Source of the DNA: Phreatobacter sp.
GTDB taxonomy: Bacteria; Pseudomonadota; Alphaproteobacteria; Rhizobiales; Phreatobacteraceae
Length of the DNA stretch: 64,000 nucleotides
Direction of reading: 5' to 3'
Assembly: GCF_022843985.1 (NCBI RefSeq)
Contig: NZ_JALHMP010000023.1
Coordinates: 1 to 64,000, forward strand
Each line of letters opens with the position of its first letter. Position 1 is the stretch's first letter. The notes under the pieces were generated by a model that was not told the DNA's origin, ran no database searches, and saw only the letters and a program-made list of their open reading frames with translations. Of this stretch, positions 27,437 to 36,710 are shown in pieces. Made by a program: the position numbers and the translations under genes.

Positions 27437-29113
27437 ATGGCCGAAGCGATGGACCTGCCCGAGCGCGAGGGCATGGACTATGACGTCGTCATCGTGGGTG
27501 CCGGCCCGGCCGGCCTCTCGGCAGCCATTCGCCTCAAACAACTGGACGAGAACTGCGCCGTCGTCGTCGTGGAAAAGGGATCCGAGGTCGGCGCCCATAT
27601 CCTGTCCGGCGCTGTCATCGACCCGGCCGGCCTCGACGCCCTGCTGCCCGACTGGCGCGAGGATCCCGACCGTCCGCTGAAGCAGCCGGTCACCGACGAC
27701 CGGTTCTACTTCCTCGGCCCTGCCGGGGCCCTTCGCCTGCCGAATTTCGGCATGCCGAAGCTCATGAACAACCACGGCAATTTCATCGGCTCGCTGGGCA
27801 ATGTGACGAAGTGGCTGGCGGCACGGGCCGAGGCCCTGGGCGTCGAGATCTATCCCGGCTTCGCCGCCGCCGAAGTGCTCTTCGACGACACGGGCGCGGT
27901 GACCGGCGTCGCGACCGGCGATATGGGGATCGCCCGCAATGGCGAGATCACTGACCGTTTCACCCGCGGCATGGAGCTGCGCGGCAAATACACGCTTTTT
28001 GCCGAGGGCGCCCGCGGCCACCTGACCAAGCAGTTGATCAAGCGCTTCAAGCTCGACGAAGGCCGCGAGCCCGGCAAATACGGCATCGGCCTGAAGGAGA
28101 TCTGGCAGGTCAAGCCGGAGAACCACCAGCCCGGCATGGTCCAGCACTCTTTCGGCTGGCCGCTCGACATGAAGACCGGCGGCGGCTCCTTCCTCTATCA
28201 CGCCGAGGACAACCAGGTTTACGTCGGCTTCGTGGTGCACCTGAACTACGAGAACCCGACGCTCTCGCCCTTCGACGAGTTCCAGCGCTTCAAGCAGCAC
28301 CCGATGGTCCGCCCGGTCCTCGAAGGCGGCAAGCGCCTGTCCTACGGCGCCCGCGCCATCACCGAGGGCGGCTGGCAGTCGGTGCCGAAACTGTCCTTCC
28401 CCGGCGGCGCGCTGATTGGCTGCGCGGCAGGCCTTGTCAACGTGCCGCGCATCAAGGGCTCCCATAACGCCATCCATTCCGGCATGCTGGCGGCCGAGCA
28501 CCTGACCGAGGCACTGAAGGCCGGCCGGGCCCATGACGAACTCGCCTCCTACGAGGAAAGCTGGCGCTCCAGCGCCATCGGCAAGGACCTCTGGACCGTC
28601 CGCAACGTCAAGCCGCTCTGGTCGAAATTCGGCACCATCGGCGGCGTCGTCCTCGGCGGCATCGACATGTGGATCAACGCGATCTTCGGCACCTCGCCCT
28701 TCGGCACGCTGAAGCACGGCAAGGCGGATTTCGAGACGCTGAAGCCCATCGATCAGGTCAAGCCCATCGTCTACCCCAAGCCCGACGGCGTCATCTCCTT
28801 CGACAAGCTGTCGAGCGTCTTCATCTCGAACACCAATCACGAGGAGGACCAGCCGGTCCACCTGACGTTGAAGGACGCCTCGATCCCGATCGCCCAGAAC
28901 CTGCCGAAATATGGCGAGCCGGCGCGGCTCTACTGCCCGGCCGGCGTCTACGAAGTGGTCTATGCCGACCCCGAGGCCAAGGCCGATCCGAAATTCGTCA
29001 TCAACGCGCAGAACTGCGTCCACTGCAAAACCTGCGACATCAAGGACCCCGCCCAGAACATCAACTGGGTGACGCCCGAGGGCGGCGGCGGTCCGAACTA
29101 TCCGGGAATGTGA
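27437..29113 (+). CDS. Electron transfer flavoprotein-ubiquinone oxidoreductase
   Basis: This 558-residue inner-membrane flavoprotein passes electrons from ETF, reduced by acyl-CoA and amino-acid dehydrogenases, to ubiquinone. The FAD Rossmann motif VVIVGAGPAGLSAA lies at about 14-27. The middle holds the ubiquinone and membrane-associated region. The C-terminal 4Fe-4S domain has Cys in CPAGVYEV (near 500) and the NCVHCKTCD ligands (near 526-533). It ends GGGGPNYPGM, the usual end for this family. ETF-QO supports beta-oxidation and branched-chain amino acid breakdown, which suits the carbon catabolism genes further right. Confidence 0.96.
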   Translation: MAEAMDLPEREGMDYDVVIVGAGPAGLSAAIRLKQLDENCAVVVVEKGSEVGAHILSGAVIDPAGLDALLPDWREDPDRPLKQPVTDDRFYFLGPAGALRLPNFGMPKLMNNHGNFIGSLGNVTKWLAARAEALGVEIYPGFAAAEVLFDDTGAVTGVATGDMGIARNGEITDRFTRGMELRGKYTLFAEGARGHLTKQLIKRFKLDEGREPGKYGIGLKEIWQVKPENHQPGMVQHSFGWPLDMKTGGGSFLYHAEDNQVYVGFVVHLNYENPTLSPFDEFQRFKQHPMVRPVLEGGKRLSYGARAITEGGWQSVPKLSFPGGALIGCAAGLVNVPRIKGSHNAIHSGMLAAEHLTEALKAGRAHDELASYEESWRSSAIGKDLWTVRNVKPLWSKFGTIGGVVLGGIDMWINAIFGTSPFGTLKHGKADFETLKPIDQVKPIVYPKPDGVISFDKLSSVFISNTNHEEDQPVHLTLKDASIPIAQNLPKYGEPARLYCPAGVYEVVYADPEAKADPKFVINAQNCVHCKTCDIKDPAQNINWVTPEGGGGPNYPGM

Positions 29114-29159
29114 GGACGCCTCCTTCGCGCACCCACCGCGGGTGCTTTCCGCCCTCTCT

Positions 29160-29248
29160 CGTCATGGCCGGGCTTGTCCCGGCCATCCACGACTTGAAAA
29201 CCGCCCTGTGAGAATTCGTGGATGCCCGGGACAAGCCCGGGCATGACG
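29160..29248. repeat. Inverted pair of palindromic intergenic units
   Basis: Two 33-bp arms (29160-29192 and 29216-29248) are inverted copies with two differences. Each arm is itself a palindrome around GGGCTTGTCCC or GGGACAAGCCC. The two changes keep the pairing inside each arm. Such units are common between genes in Rhizobiales. The pair sits between ETF-QO and a convergent gene, so it may terminate both. Confidence 0.7.
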
Positions 29249-29271
29249 GGGTGCGGCCGCAGAGCCTCCCC

Positions 29272-29682
29272 TCACCGCGGCGGCGGGAACTTCTCGAAGG
29301 CCGGCACCCCCTCGGGGAACTGGTGGAAGGGCGGCGCCTCGGACGTGTAGAATACCACCTCCGGCCCGCCATAGACGGACGGATCGTCCAGCCCGCCGAC
29401 CTTGAGGATCACCGCGTTCTTCCGGCGCGGCGACCGCGTGGCGAGATGCGTCCCGCAGGTGGCGCAGAACTCGCGCGTCACGGGGTTATCGAGGTCCGGC
29501 CGGGCAAAGCGGGCCGGCTCCCCCTTCACATAGCGATAGCCGTCCACCGGCACCGCCATGAAATAGTTCTCGGCCCCGCCGGAGATTGTCTGGCATTCGC
29601 GGCAATGGCATTCGCCGCGGAACAGCGGTGCGCCCTCGGCCTCATAGCGCAGCGCGCCGCAATAGCATCCGCCCGTCAGCAT
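29272..29682 (-). CDS. GFA family (Mss4-like) zinc protein
   Basis: This 136-residue protein belongs to the GFA family, named after glutathione-dependent formaldehyde-activating enzyme. The zinc ligands are visible: GGCYCGALRYE (C-x-C), GECHCRECQ (C-x-C-x2-C) and CATCGTHLATR (C-x2-C). The start MLTGGCYCG at 29682 is the family standard. The true reaction of most members is not known; formaldehyde binding was proposed only for one. It is convergent with ETF-QO. Confidence 0.85.
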   Translation of the reverse strand: MLTGGCYCGALRYEAEGAPLFRGECHCRECQTISGGAENYFMAVPVDGYRYVKGEPARFARPDLDNPVTREFCATCGTHLATRSPRRKNAVILKVGGLDDPSVYGGPEVVFYTSEAPPFHQFPEGVPAFEKFPPPR

Positions 29683-29767
29683 GACCCTCTCCCCCGCGTC
29701 GCGCCCCGGCGCCATCGGAGGCTAGAGCGGCCGCGCGCCTCTGGCGAGGCCGGCCGATCGGCGGAGG

Positions 29768-30166
29768 CTATCCCCTCACCCGATGGAGCGTCATCCGGTG
29801 GCCGTTGCCGCAGCGGGATGAGATGCGGTCGCGGGTCTCCAGCGTCACCGAGCACCAGGTCTCGGAGGTCCGGCTGCCATCGGCGCAGCGGCCACGGAAA
29901 TTCAGCCGCGACGTAAAACCGGTCAACCGTCCGCGCCCCTCGGTGCCGCAGCGCCCGGCAGCCTGGGTGTTGAACAGTTCGCGCGCGACAATGGTCGCGC
30001 CGCTGACCCGGATCTCGACGCCGGCACGGCCGCCCGGCTGCGACGCCCAGAAACCGGCGAAGTCGGCGCCGCGCAGGCGCTGGCCTTGAGCGGGCGCCTG
30101 GGCCGCCGCGAAGGTCGGCATCGCCAGAAGGGCGGTCAGGGCGAGGGGGAGAGCGCGCATGGTCAT
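29768..30166 (-). CDS. Small secreted cysteine-containing protein of unknown function
   Basis: This 132-residue protein has a signal peptide (MTMRALPLALTALLAMPTFA, cleaved near AAAQ). The mature part has four cysteines (AGRCGTEG, GRCADGS, TWCSVT, SRCGNG), compatible with two disulfides, and a beta-rich pattern. An internal start at 30160 is also possible. I do not recognise the family. It is on the minus strand, 85 bp from the GFA gene, which follows it in the transcription direction. Confidence 0.6.
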   Translation of the reverse strand: MTMRALPLALTALLAMPTFAAAQAPAQGQRLRGADFAGFWASQPGGRAGVEIRVSGATIVARELFNTQAAGRCGTEGRGRLTGFTSRLNFRGRCADGSRTSETWCSVTLETRDRISSRCGNGHRMTLHRVRG

Positions 30167-30328
30167 GGGTCCAGTGTGCCGCATCTTGCGGCGAATCCGT
30201 GGCGCCATCCTAGCGCCGAAGCGCGCCCGCCGCGACGGCCTGCCGCCGGGGCTCGAGGGAACCGCCCGCCGTCATGATGGTTGCATCCCGATGCGTCATG
30301 CTGCGCCGTCGATCCCGAGGAGCTTCCG

Positions 30329-30751
30329 ATGAACCGAACCGCAAGCGCCGTCTGGCACGGCACGGGCCGCAACGGCAAAGGCATGCTCACCACCCAGTCG
30401 GGCGTGCTGGACAGCACGGCCTATGCCTTCACCACCCGTTTCGACGACGAGAAGGGGACCAACCCGGAGGAACTCATCGCCGCGGCACATGCCGGCTGCT
30501 TCACCATGGCGCTCGCCTTCGCCCTGCAGGCCAAGGACCTGACGCCAACGGAACTGAAGACCGAGGCCGTTGTGTCGCTCGAAAAGGACGGTGCCGGCTT
30601 CAAGGTGGCGAAATCCGCGCTGACCCTCACCGCCCATGTCCCCGGCATCTCGCCGGAGGATTTCGCCGCCATCGCCACGGGCGCCAAGGAGGGCTGCCCG
30701 ATATCGAGACTGCTCAAGACCGAGATCACGCTCGACTGGTCCCTGGTCTGA
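30329..30751 (+). CDS. OsmC family peroxiredoxin-like protein
   Basis: This 140-residue protein belongs to the OsmC/Ohr family, which reduces organic and inorganic peroxides. The two redox cysteines are in HAGCFTMAL and EGCPISRL, as expected for OsmC. The start at 30329 (MNRTASAVWHGTG) follows GAGGAG. The sequence is close to OsmC (YhfA-like) rather than Ohr. It acts in the cytoplasm. No regulator lies next to it. Confidence 0.92.
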   Translation: MNRTASAVWHGTGRNGKGMLTTQSGVLDSTAYAFTTRFDDEKGTNPEELIAAAHAGCFTMALAFALQAKDLTPTELKTEAVVSLEKDGAGFKVAKSALTLTAHVPGISPEDFAAIATGAKEGCPISRLLKTEITLDWSLV

Positions 30752-30887
30752 CCGCCCTGGCTGCGATGCTTGCGTGCCGGTTAACCGGACCGGAACGCTT
30801 TTTCGTCAAAGGCCGCGCCGGCGTTAAGCCAGCCCTCACACCTCGTCGGTAACGATGCGGTTTGTTTCGCTCCCCAAGCGAGGGTCC

Positions 30888-31646
30888 ATGGCCGACGACG
30901 TGGCAATGAACTTCCGCAAGAATCGCGGGCGCCCTGCCGGTCGTGAGCCCGAGCAGGCCTCTGGCGGCGTGTCCACATGGCTCCTGGTGGTCTGCGCAGC
31001 TGCCTTCGGCTTCATAGCCTTCGCCATCGGCTCGGGGACGGTACCGCTGCCGGGCCTTCCCCCCGTCTCGGCCCTGTGGCGGTCTCCGCTGCCTGCCGCC
31101 CCGGTCGCGACCGGGGAGTCCGGACCGCGCGTCATGTCACTCGTTCCGGGCGTGCGCGAATCCACCACCGCGACGACGGGCATGCCGCTGATCGGCACCG
31201 CCGCGGTGTCTCTCACCTACACGCCTGTCGGACCGGTCGTCTTCCGCAAGCGCGACGGCTATGTCGAGGTCGACGGCGCGCGCCTGATGCCACCGCCGAT
31301 CGGCCCGCGCCGCAGCGGACAGGCCGTGCTCGACCATGCGGCAAAGGTCGCCAACGAGCTGCGCGCGCTCGCCTATACGCCCTGCGACAGCCACCTGCGC
31401 CATCTCGCCGCCGCCAACATCACCCTCTTCGTCGCCGGCTTCATGCCGTCGCGGACGGCGGTGGACCCCGGCGCTGCCGCCGATCCCGCCTTCTGGCGTC
31501 GGCCGGAGGCGAGCATCCTGCGCCGCGCAGTCGTCCCCCTGGCCGAACGCGGCGCCCTGGCCCCGGCCGATTTCGGCCTGGACCTTTCGCCCCAGGCCCG
31601 CGGACTGTTCGAGGGCGTCACCATCGGCCGGATCTCCTGCAACTGA
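30888..31646 (+). CDS. Membrane-anchored protein of unknown function
   Basis: This 252-residue protein has a polar, basic N-terminus (1-28), one membrane helix (about 30-50, LLVVCAAAFGFIAFAIG) and a periplasmic part. A Pro/Val/Ala-rich linker (about 60-115) is followed by a conserved-looking core with RKRDGYVEVDGARLMPPP and two helices. The C-terminus ends GRISCN. GAGGG (near 30880) precedes the ATG at 30888. I do not recognise the family. It precedes a small membrane protein and glyQ on the same strand. Confidence 0.65.
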   Translation: MADDVAMNFRKNRGRPAGREPEQASGGVSTWLLVVCAAAFGFIAFAIGSGTVPLPGLPPVSALWRSPLPAAPVATGESGPRVMSLVPGVRESTTATTGMPLIGTAAVSLTYTPVGPVVFRKRDGYVEVDGARLMPPPIGPRRSGQAVLDHAAKVANELRALAYTPCDSHLRHLAAANITLFVAGFMPSRTAVDPGAAADPAFWRRPEASILRRAVVPLAERGALAPADFGLDLSPQARGLFEGVTIGRISCN

Positions 31647-31731
31647 GGAACGCCACGATGGTCGCCGCGATTCCGCCTGAATCGACCTGTGTGATAGTGC
31701 ATCGCATCATTGAGGCCCGCGGGAGAGAATC

Positions 31732-31893
31732 ATGCCGCCAGTCCTGATGGGGGCCGCGGTCGCGGTCGTCATGGTCGCCACCTACGTGCTCGTGCGCAGG
31801 TCCCTGCAGGCCCAGCTCAAGCCTGTACGCGCCCAGAAGCCGGGCCACCGCCTGCGGCGCGATCCCGCCACGGGTGAATACCGCCCCTTCTGA
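31732..31893 (+). CDS. Small single-span membrane protein upstream of glyQ
   Basis: This 53-residue ORF starts at an ATG after GGGAGAGAA (31721-31729). One hydrophobic helix (about 3-20, VLMGAAVAVVMVATYVLV) is followed by a basic tail ending RRDPATGEYRPF. That tail looks conserved rather than random. It lies 68 bp before glyQ and may be co-transcribed with it. No function is known to me. Confidence 0.6.
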   Translation: MPPVLMGAAVAVVMVATYVLVRRSLQAQLKPVRAQKPGHRLRRDPATGEYRPF

Positions 31894-31961
31894 CGGCGGT
31901 TGACCCCCTCGCACCCGGTCATTAAGGGTCGGCTCCGCTCGTCCCGACAGGCCGCACCGCG

Positions 31962-32894
31962 ATGTCCTCTTCCCACCTGCCTCCGCACATGCGGCCCGAA
32001 CGCTCGTTCCAGGGCCTGATTCTGGCGCTCCAGACCTTCTGGGCGGAGAAGGGCTGCGTCATTCTCCAGCCCTATGACATGGAGGTCGGTGCCGGCACCT
32101 CCCATCCCGGCACCATGCTGCGCTCCCTCGGCCCCCGGCCCTGGAATGCCGCCTATGTCCAGCCGTCACGCCGGCCCAAGGACGGCCGCTACGGCGAGAA
32201 CCCCAACCGCCTGCAGCATTATTACCAGTTCCAGGTGATCCTGAAGCCGAACCCCGCCAACCTGCAGGAGCTCTATCTCGGCTCGCTGGAGGCGATCGGC
32301 CTCGACCCGAAGCTGCATGACATCCGCTTCGTCGAGGACGACTGGGAGAACCCGACTCTGGGCGCCTGGGGCCTCGGTTGGGAATGCTGGTGCGACGGCA
32401 TGGAGGTCTCGCAGTTCACCTACTTTCAGCAGGTCGCCGGCATTGAATGCGCGCCCGTCTCCGGCGAGCTCACCTACGGTCTCGAACGCCTCGCCTGCTA
32501 CCTGCAGAACGTCGAAAGCATCATGGAGCTGAACTTCAACGGCCGCGAAGGGGCCGAGAAGGTCACCTACCGCGAGGTCTTCCTGCAGGCCGAACAGGAA
32601 TATTCCCGCTACAATTTCGAGCATGCCGACACCGCGGCCCTGTTCCGCCGCTTCGCCGAGGCCGAGACCGAATGCCGGGTGCTGCTGGGCAAGGGCGAGA
32701 GCGGCGAGCGCCACCTGATGGTCCAGCCCGCCTATGACCAGTGCCTGAAGGCCGGCCACGCCTTCAATCTGCTCGACGCCCGCGGCGTCATCTCGGTCAC
32801 CGAGCGGCAGAGCTATATTCTGAGGGTGCGCGAACTGGCCAAGGCCTGCGGCGCCGCCTGGTTGAAGACCGAAGCGGGTGGAGCCGCCGCATGA
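31962..32894 (+). CDS. glyQ: Glycine-tRNA ligase alpha subunit
   Basis: This 310-residue subunit of the alpha2-beta2 glycyl-tRNA synthetase holds the active site that activates glycine and transfers it to tRNA(Gly). Class II features are present: the [18 protein letters not shown] start, the motif [20 protein letters not shown] and the [20 protein letters not shown] motif-2-like segment. Its stop overlaps the ATG of the next gene by 4 nt (ATGA), so translation of a small exported protein follows directly. Confidence 0.97.
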   Translation: MSSSHLPPHMRPERSFQGLILALQTFWAEKGCVILQPYDMEVGAGTSHPGTMLRSLGPRPWNAAYVQPSRRPKDGRYGENPNRLQHYYQFQVILKPNPANLQELYLGSLEAIGLDPKLHDIRFVEDDWENPTLGAWGLGWECWCDGMEVSQFTYFQQVAGIECAPVSGELTYGLERLACYLQNVESIMELNFNGREGAEKVTYREVFLQAEQEYSRYNFEHADTAALFRRFAEAETECRVLLGKGESGERHLMVQPAYDQCLKAGHAFNLLDARGVISVTERQSYILRVRELAKACGAAWLKTEAGGAAA

Positions 32895-33370
32895 TCCTGA
32901 TGAACCGCCGCCTGCTCGCCGCCGGCCTGGTGCTGTCGGCCCTGCCCGCCATGGCCCAGGCACCCGCGCCCGCCGATCCCGTCGCGGCGCTGCGCGCCTT
33001 CTACGCCAAGCCCGGCCGCGCCTCGGTGAACCCCTTTCTGACGCCGCGCCTGCGCCGCCTCTACACCGAGCAGCAGGCCCGCAGCCGCAGGGCGAACGAG
33101 GTCATGCCCGGCCTCGACTTTGCCTTTGCCTGCGGCTGCCAGGACAGCGACGACGACTACCACACCCGCAACGTCTACCGGGTCGTCAGCCGCGACGAGC
33201 GCCGGGCGAAGGTTGCCGTCACGCTGAAGATCTTCGCTGACCAGCCGGAGACGCAGGTCATCACCTTCGACATGCTGAATGACAATGGCCGCTGGCTGAT
33301 CGACGACGTCTCGGGGGCGAGCGGCGACATCCCCTGGGTCCTGTCGCGCCTTCTCCAGATGCGTGAGTGA
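32891..33370 (+). CDS. Small exported protein between glyQ and glyS (DUF3828-like)
   Basis: This 159-residue protein starts at the ATG inside the glyQ stop. A signal peptide (about 1-22, [16 protein letters not shown]) is followed by a domain with [35 protein letters not shown] and [15 protein letters not shown]. That layout resembles DUF3828, a periplasmic family of unknown role. glyS follows 1 nt after its stop. An exported protein between the two subunits of a tRNA synthetase is unexpected, and its link to translation is unclear. Confidence 0.8.
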   Translation: MILMNRRLLAAGLVLSALPAMAQAPAPADPVAALRAFYAKPGRASVNPFLTPRLRRLYTEQQARSRRANEVMPGLDFAFACGCQDSDDDYHTRNVYRVVSRDERRAKVAVTLKIFADQPETQVITFDMLNDNGRWLIDDVSGASGDIPWVLSRLLQMRE

Positions 33371-33371
33371 C

Positions 33372-35696
33372 ATGCCCGACCTTCTCCTCGAACTCCTCTC
33401 CGAAGAGATCCCCGCCCGCATGCAGGCCGAAGCCGCCGCGCATCTGAAGAAGGCGGTGACGGATGCGCTGGTGGCACGCGGCTGTCTCTACGAGGGTGCA
33501 CGCGTCATCGTCACGCCGCGCCGCATCGCGCTCTCCGTCCACGGCCTGCCCGTCGCCTCACCGGATGTCCGGGAAGAGCGCAAGGGCCCGCGCGTCGGCG
33601 CGCCCGAGGCCGCCATCCAGGGCTTCCTCAAGAGCGCCGGCCTCACCTCGATCGATGAGGCGACCATCCAGTCCGATCCCAAGAAGGGCGACAGCTACAT
33701 CGCCATCATCGCCAAGCCCGGCCGCCCGGTGCCGGAGGTGATCGCCGACATCGTGCCGGAGATCATCCGCGCCTTTCCCTGGCCGAAATCCATGCGCTGG
33801 GGCGCGGCGTCGGTCTCCTCGTCCTCGCTGCGCTGGGTGCGCCCGCTGCAATCCATCCTCTGCACCTTCGGCCCGGAGACGGAGGACCCCGAGGTCATCC
33901 GCTTCGCCATCGACGGCATCACCGCCGGCGACGTGACGCGCGGCCATCGCTTCATGGCGCCCGGCGACATCCGCGTGCGGCGCATGGACGATTATCTGAC
34001 GAGCCTGGAAAAGGCCTTCGTCGTCGCCGACCCGGAGGAGCGCAAGCGCCGCATCCTCGCCGACGCGCGCAATCTCTGCTTCGCCCAGGGGCTGGAACTG
34101 GTCGAGGACGAGGGCCTGCTGAACGAGGTCGCCGGCCTCGTCGAATGGCCGGTGGTGCTGATGGGGGCCTTCGAGGAGAGCTTCCTCGCGATCCCCGATG
34201 AGGTCATCCGCGCCACGATCCGGGCGAACCAGAAGTGCTTCGTCGTCCGCGACCCCAGGACGGGCCGCCTCGCCAACCGCTTCGTGCTCACCGCCAATCT
34301 CGAGGCCAGTGACGGCGGAAAGGCCATCGTCGCCGGCAACGAGCGCGTCATCCGCGCCCGCCTCTCCGACGCGCTCTATTTCTGGCAGACCGACCGGAAG
34401 CCGCTCCCCGATTTCGAGGACAAGGGCAAGCCGCTCGACCAGCGCATGGCGAAGCTACGCGCGCTGAACGTCGTCTTCCACGAGAAGCTGGGCACGCAGG
34501 GCGAGCGCGTCGACCGCATCAAGGCGCTGGCCCGCCACATCGCGCCGCTGGTCGGCGCCGATCCCGACCTTGCCGAGCGCGCGGCGGAACTGGCGAAAGC
34601 CGACCTCATGACCGAGGTGGTCGGCGAATTCCCGGAGGTGCAGGGCCTGATGGGCCGGAAATATGCGCTGCTGCAGGGCGAGCCCGAGAGCGTCGCCGCC
34701 GCCATCGAGGACCACTACAAGCCGCAGGGCCCTTCCGACCGCGTGCCGACCGACAAGGTGGCCGTCGCCGTGGCGCTGGCCGACAAGTTGGACACGCTGG
34801 TGGGCTTCTGGGCGATCGATGAGAAGCCGACGGGGAGCAAGGATCCGTTCGCGCTGCGCCGAGCAGCGCTGGGCGTGATCAGGTTGATCTCGGAGAACAA
34901 CGCGAGCCTCAAAATCCGCCGGGTTGTGCAGGAAGCCGCCCTAACGTTAGTGACTCAGATCTTTACCAACCGGCTGGGGGGAAAGCCGCTTCGAGATGTC
35001 CAAGCCAGTGGCATCGCGTCTCCTGAACACGTGATCCAAGCGATCGTTGCTGAGGGGCACTCCATTGAGTTGACGTTGGAGGCCGGTGCAGCAGACGAAT
35101 TCGGGACCACAGCTGCTGTCGAGCGTTCCAAGGTGCTCAAGATTGGCCCGACCGAGCTTGCTGACCTCCTCTCCTTCTTCCACGACCGCCTGAAGGTTCT
35201 GCTCCGCGACCAGGGCCAGCGCCACGACCTCGTCGATGCCGTGCTGGCCTCCGGCGAGGGCAATGACGACCTCCTGCTCGTCGTCCGCCGCGTCGAGGCG
35301 CTCGCCGCCCTGCTCGGCACCGAGGACGGAAAAAACCTCCTCGCCGGCACCAAGCGGGCCATGAACATCCTGCGCATCGAGGAGAAGAAGGACGGCCGCG
35401 CCTATGACGGCGCGCCCGACGCCGCCCTCGTCCACGCCAAGGGCGAGCCCGAGGAGCGCGCACTCTTCGCGCTCCTGCAGTCCGCCAGCACTCATGCCCG
35501 CGACCACGTGGCGCTTGAGGACTATGAAGGCGCGATGAAGGCCCTCGCCGAGTTGCGCCCGGCGGTCGACGCCTTCTTCGACAAGGTGACGGTCAATGCC
35601 GCCGATCCCGCCCTGCGCGAGAACCGGCTGAGGATCCTGGCGGAGCTGCGCGCCGCCACGGCGACCGTCGCGGATTTCTCGAAGATCGAGGGCTGA
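33372..35696 (+). CDS. glyS: Glycine-tRNA ligase beta subunit
   Basis: This 774-residue beta subunit recognises tRNA(Gly) and is needed with GlyQ for charging. The start [18 protein letters not shown] is the family standard, so I chose the ATG at 33372; a GTG at 33363 would add three residues. Landmarks are the tRNA synthetase B region (about 1-560) and the C-terminal anticodon-binding domain with [20 protein letters not shown]. The stretch from about residue 513 to 598 (34910-35165) uses many codons rare in the rest of the gene (TTA, CTA, AGT, TCT, GGA, GTT, GCT). It falls in a linker that varies between species. The frame is intact throughout. Confidence 0.95.
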   Translation: MPDLLLELLSEEIPARMQAEAAAHLKKAVTDALVARGCLYEGARVIVTPRRIALSVHGLPVASPDVREERKGPRVGAPEAAIQGFLKSAGLTSIDEATIQSDPKKGDSYIAIIAKPGRPVPEVIADIVPEIIRAFPWPKSMRWGAASVSSSSLRWVRPLQSILCTFGPETEDPEVIRFAIDGITAGDVTRGHRFMAPGDIRVRRMDDYLTSLEKAFVVADPEERKRRILADARNLCFAQGLELVEDEGLLNEVAGLVEWPVVLMGAFEESFLAIPDEVIRATIRANQKCFVVRDPRTGRLANRFVLTANLEASDGGKAIVAGNERVIRARLSDALYFWQTDRKPLPDFEDKGKPLDQRMAKLRALNVVFHEKLGTQGERVDRIKALARHIAPLVGADPDLAERAAELAKADLMTEVVGEFPEVQGLMGRKYALLQGEPESVAAAIEDHYKPQGPSDRVPTDKVAVAVALADKLDTLVGFWAIDEKPTGSKDPFALRRAALGVIRLISENNASLKIRRVVQEAALTLVTQIFTNRLGGKPLRDVQASGIASPEHVIQAIVAEGHSIELTLEAGAADEFGTTAAVERSKVLKIGPTELADLLSFFHDRLKVLLRDQGQRHDLVDAVLASGEGNDDLLLVVRRVEALAALLGTEDGKNLLAGTKRAMNILRIEEKKDGRAYDGAPDAALVHAKGEPEERALFALLQSASTHARDHVALEDYEGAMKALAELRPAVDAFFDKVTVNAADPALRENRLRILAELRAATATVADFSKIEG

Positions 35697-35720
35697 CGGG
35701 CCGGCGTCCCCGCAGCGGCT

Positions 35721-35747
35721 TGTCGTGCCCGGGCTCGCCCCGGGCCA
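35721..35747. repeat. Degenerate palindromic intergenic unit
   Basis: The stretch TCGTGCCCGGGCTCGCCCCGGG (shown in part) resembles one arm of the paired unit at 29160-29248. It lies just after the glyS stop and could act as a weak terminator. Confidence 0.4.
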
Positions 35748-35855
35748 GCAAGCATTCTGTCACGCGCAATGGTCACGTCGTGCAGGCCCGAAACAAGGCC
35801 GGCGTGTTGGCAAGAGCTTTGTCCGGGTGCGGCGGAGGCCGCGTCAGCAGCCCGC

Positions 35856-36623
35856 CTAAAGCCCTCGTCCCTCCCGCAAGATCGCCTCGGCCTCCGCCGT
35901 CGGCTGTCCGTAGCGGTCCTGCAGCACCAGCCCGGGCAGGATGGCGACCGGCGCCCGCGAGCCCTTGGTGCCGGTGATGATGAGGCGGGCAGCGGGCGCT
36001 TCGGGTTTGGGATGGATCGGCCGGATGGTGATGCCGCCGAACCGCCCCTTCAGGGCGGCCAGCAAGGCCTCCGGACGGTCGGCGCGGTGAATGAGCGTTA
36101 CCGTCCCGCCAGGACGCAGCACCGCCACAGCGGTGCGCAGGAAACCCGCGAGCACCTCGTCGCCACCGGAATGGGCAAGTCGCTTGGCAGCGCCCGGCGA
36201 GGCGCGGTGGCGCGGCGCGTCGTGGAACGGCGGATTGGTGATGACCCGGTCGATCTCGCCGACGAGCAGCCCGGCCTTCTCGCGCGGCGCCCCGCGTGCC
36301 AGCGCATCCATGACAATGACACGGGAGCGGTTGCCGAAGCCATTGGCCGCGGCATTCTGCTCGGCGAGGGCCGCCAGCGCCGGATCGATCTCCACCAGGG
36401 TGAGGAAGCATTGCGGCACGCGGGTGGCGACGCAGAAGGCGGCAGCGCCCACGCCGGCGCCGAGATCGAGGATACGGTCTCCCGGCACGGCCGGCACGGC
36501 GGCTGCCAGGAGGACGGCGTCATGCCCGGCCCGATGGCCGACACGCGGCTGCGTGATCTCCACGCGCCCGCCGAGGATCCGGTCGGCCGTAGGTTCGAAG
36601 AGGGGATCGACGAGCAGTGTCAT
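35856..36623 (-). CDS. tRNA1(Val) (adenine(37)-N6)-methyltransferase-like protein
   Basis: This 255-residue S-adenosylmethionine-dependent methyltransferase of the TrmN6/YfiC type methylates adenine at position 37 next to the anticodon. Motif I is ILDLGAGVGAAAFCVA and the adenine-specific motif IV is ITNPPFHDAPRH. The start MTLLVDPLFEPTADRILGG is typical of the family in Rhizobiales. It lies downstream of DUF2007 on the same strand. Its tRNA target is inferred from homology. Confidence 0.85.
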   Translation of the reverse strand: MTLLVDPLFEPTADRILGGRVEITQPRVGHRAGHDAVLLAAAVPAVPGDRILDLGAGVGAAAFCVATRVPQCFLTLVEIDPALAALAEQNAAANGFGNRSRVIVMDALARGAPREKAGLLVGEIDRVITNPPFHDAPRHRASPGAAKRLAHSGGDEVLAGFLRTAVAVLRPGGTVTLIHRADRPEALLAALKGRFGGITIRPIHPKPEAPAARLIITGTKGSRAPVAILPGLVLQDRYGQPTAEAEAILREGRGL

Positions 36624-36635
36624 ATGCGCCTTATT

Positions 36636-36684
36636 GCATACACGTGCGCTGATTAGAATCTTTCAATTCTGATGCGCGCTATGC
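36636..36684. other. AT-rich dyad upstream of the tRNA methyltransferase gene
   Basis: GCATA (36636-36640) pairs with TATGC (36680-36684), and AGAAT (36655-36659) pairs with ATTCT (36666-36670). The GCGC segments between are also self-complementary. The region is markedly more AT-rich than its surroundings. It may be the methyltransferase promoter and operator, or a terminator for DUF2007. Confidence 0.4.
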
Positions 36685-36710
36685 ATAAAAACATCTCCGA
36701 CAGCCCTTGA

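Noticed and set aside
27302-29023. A 573-residue minus-strand open frame opposite ETF-QO.
   Set aside because: ETF-QO shows the FAD and iron-sulfur motifs, while the antisense frame has none.
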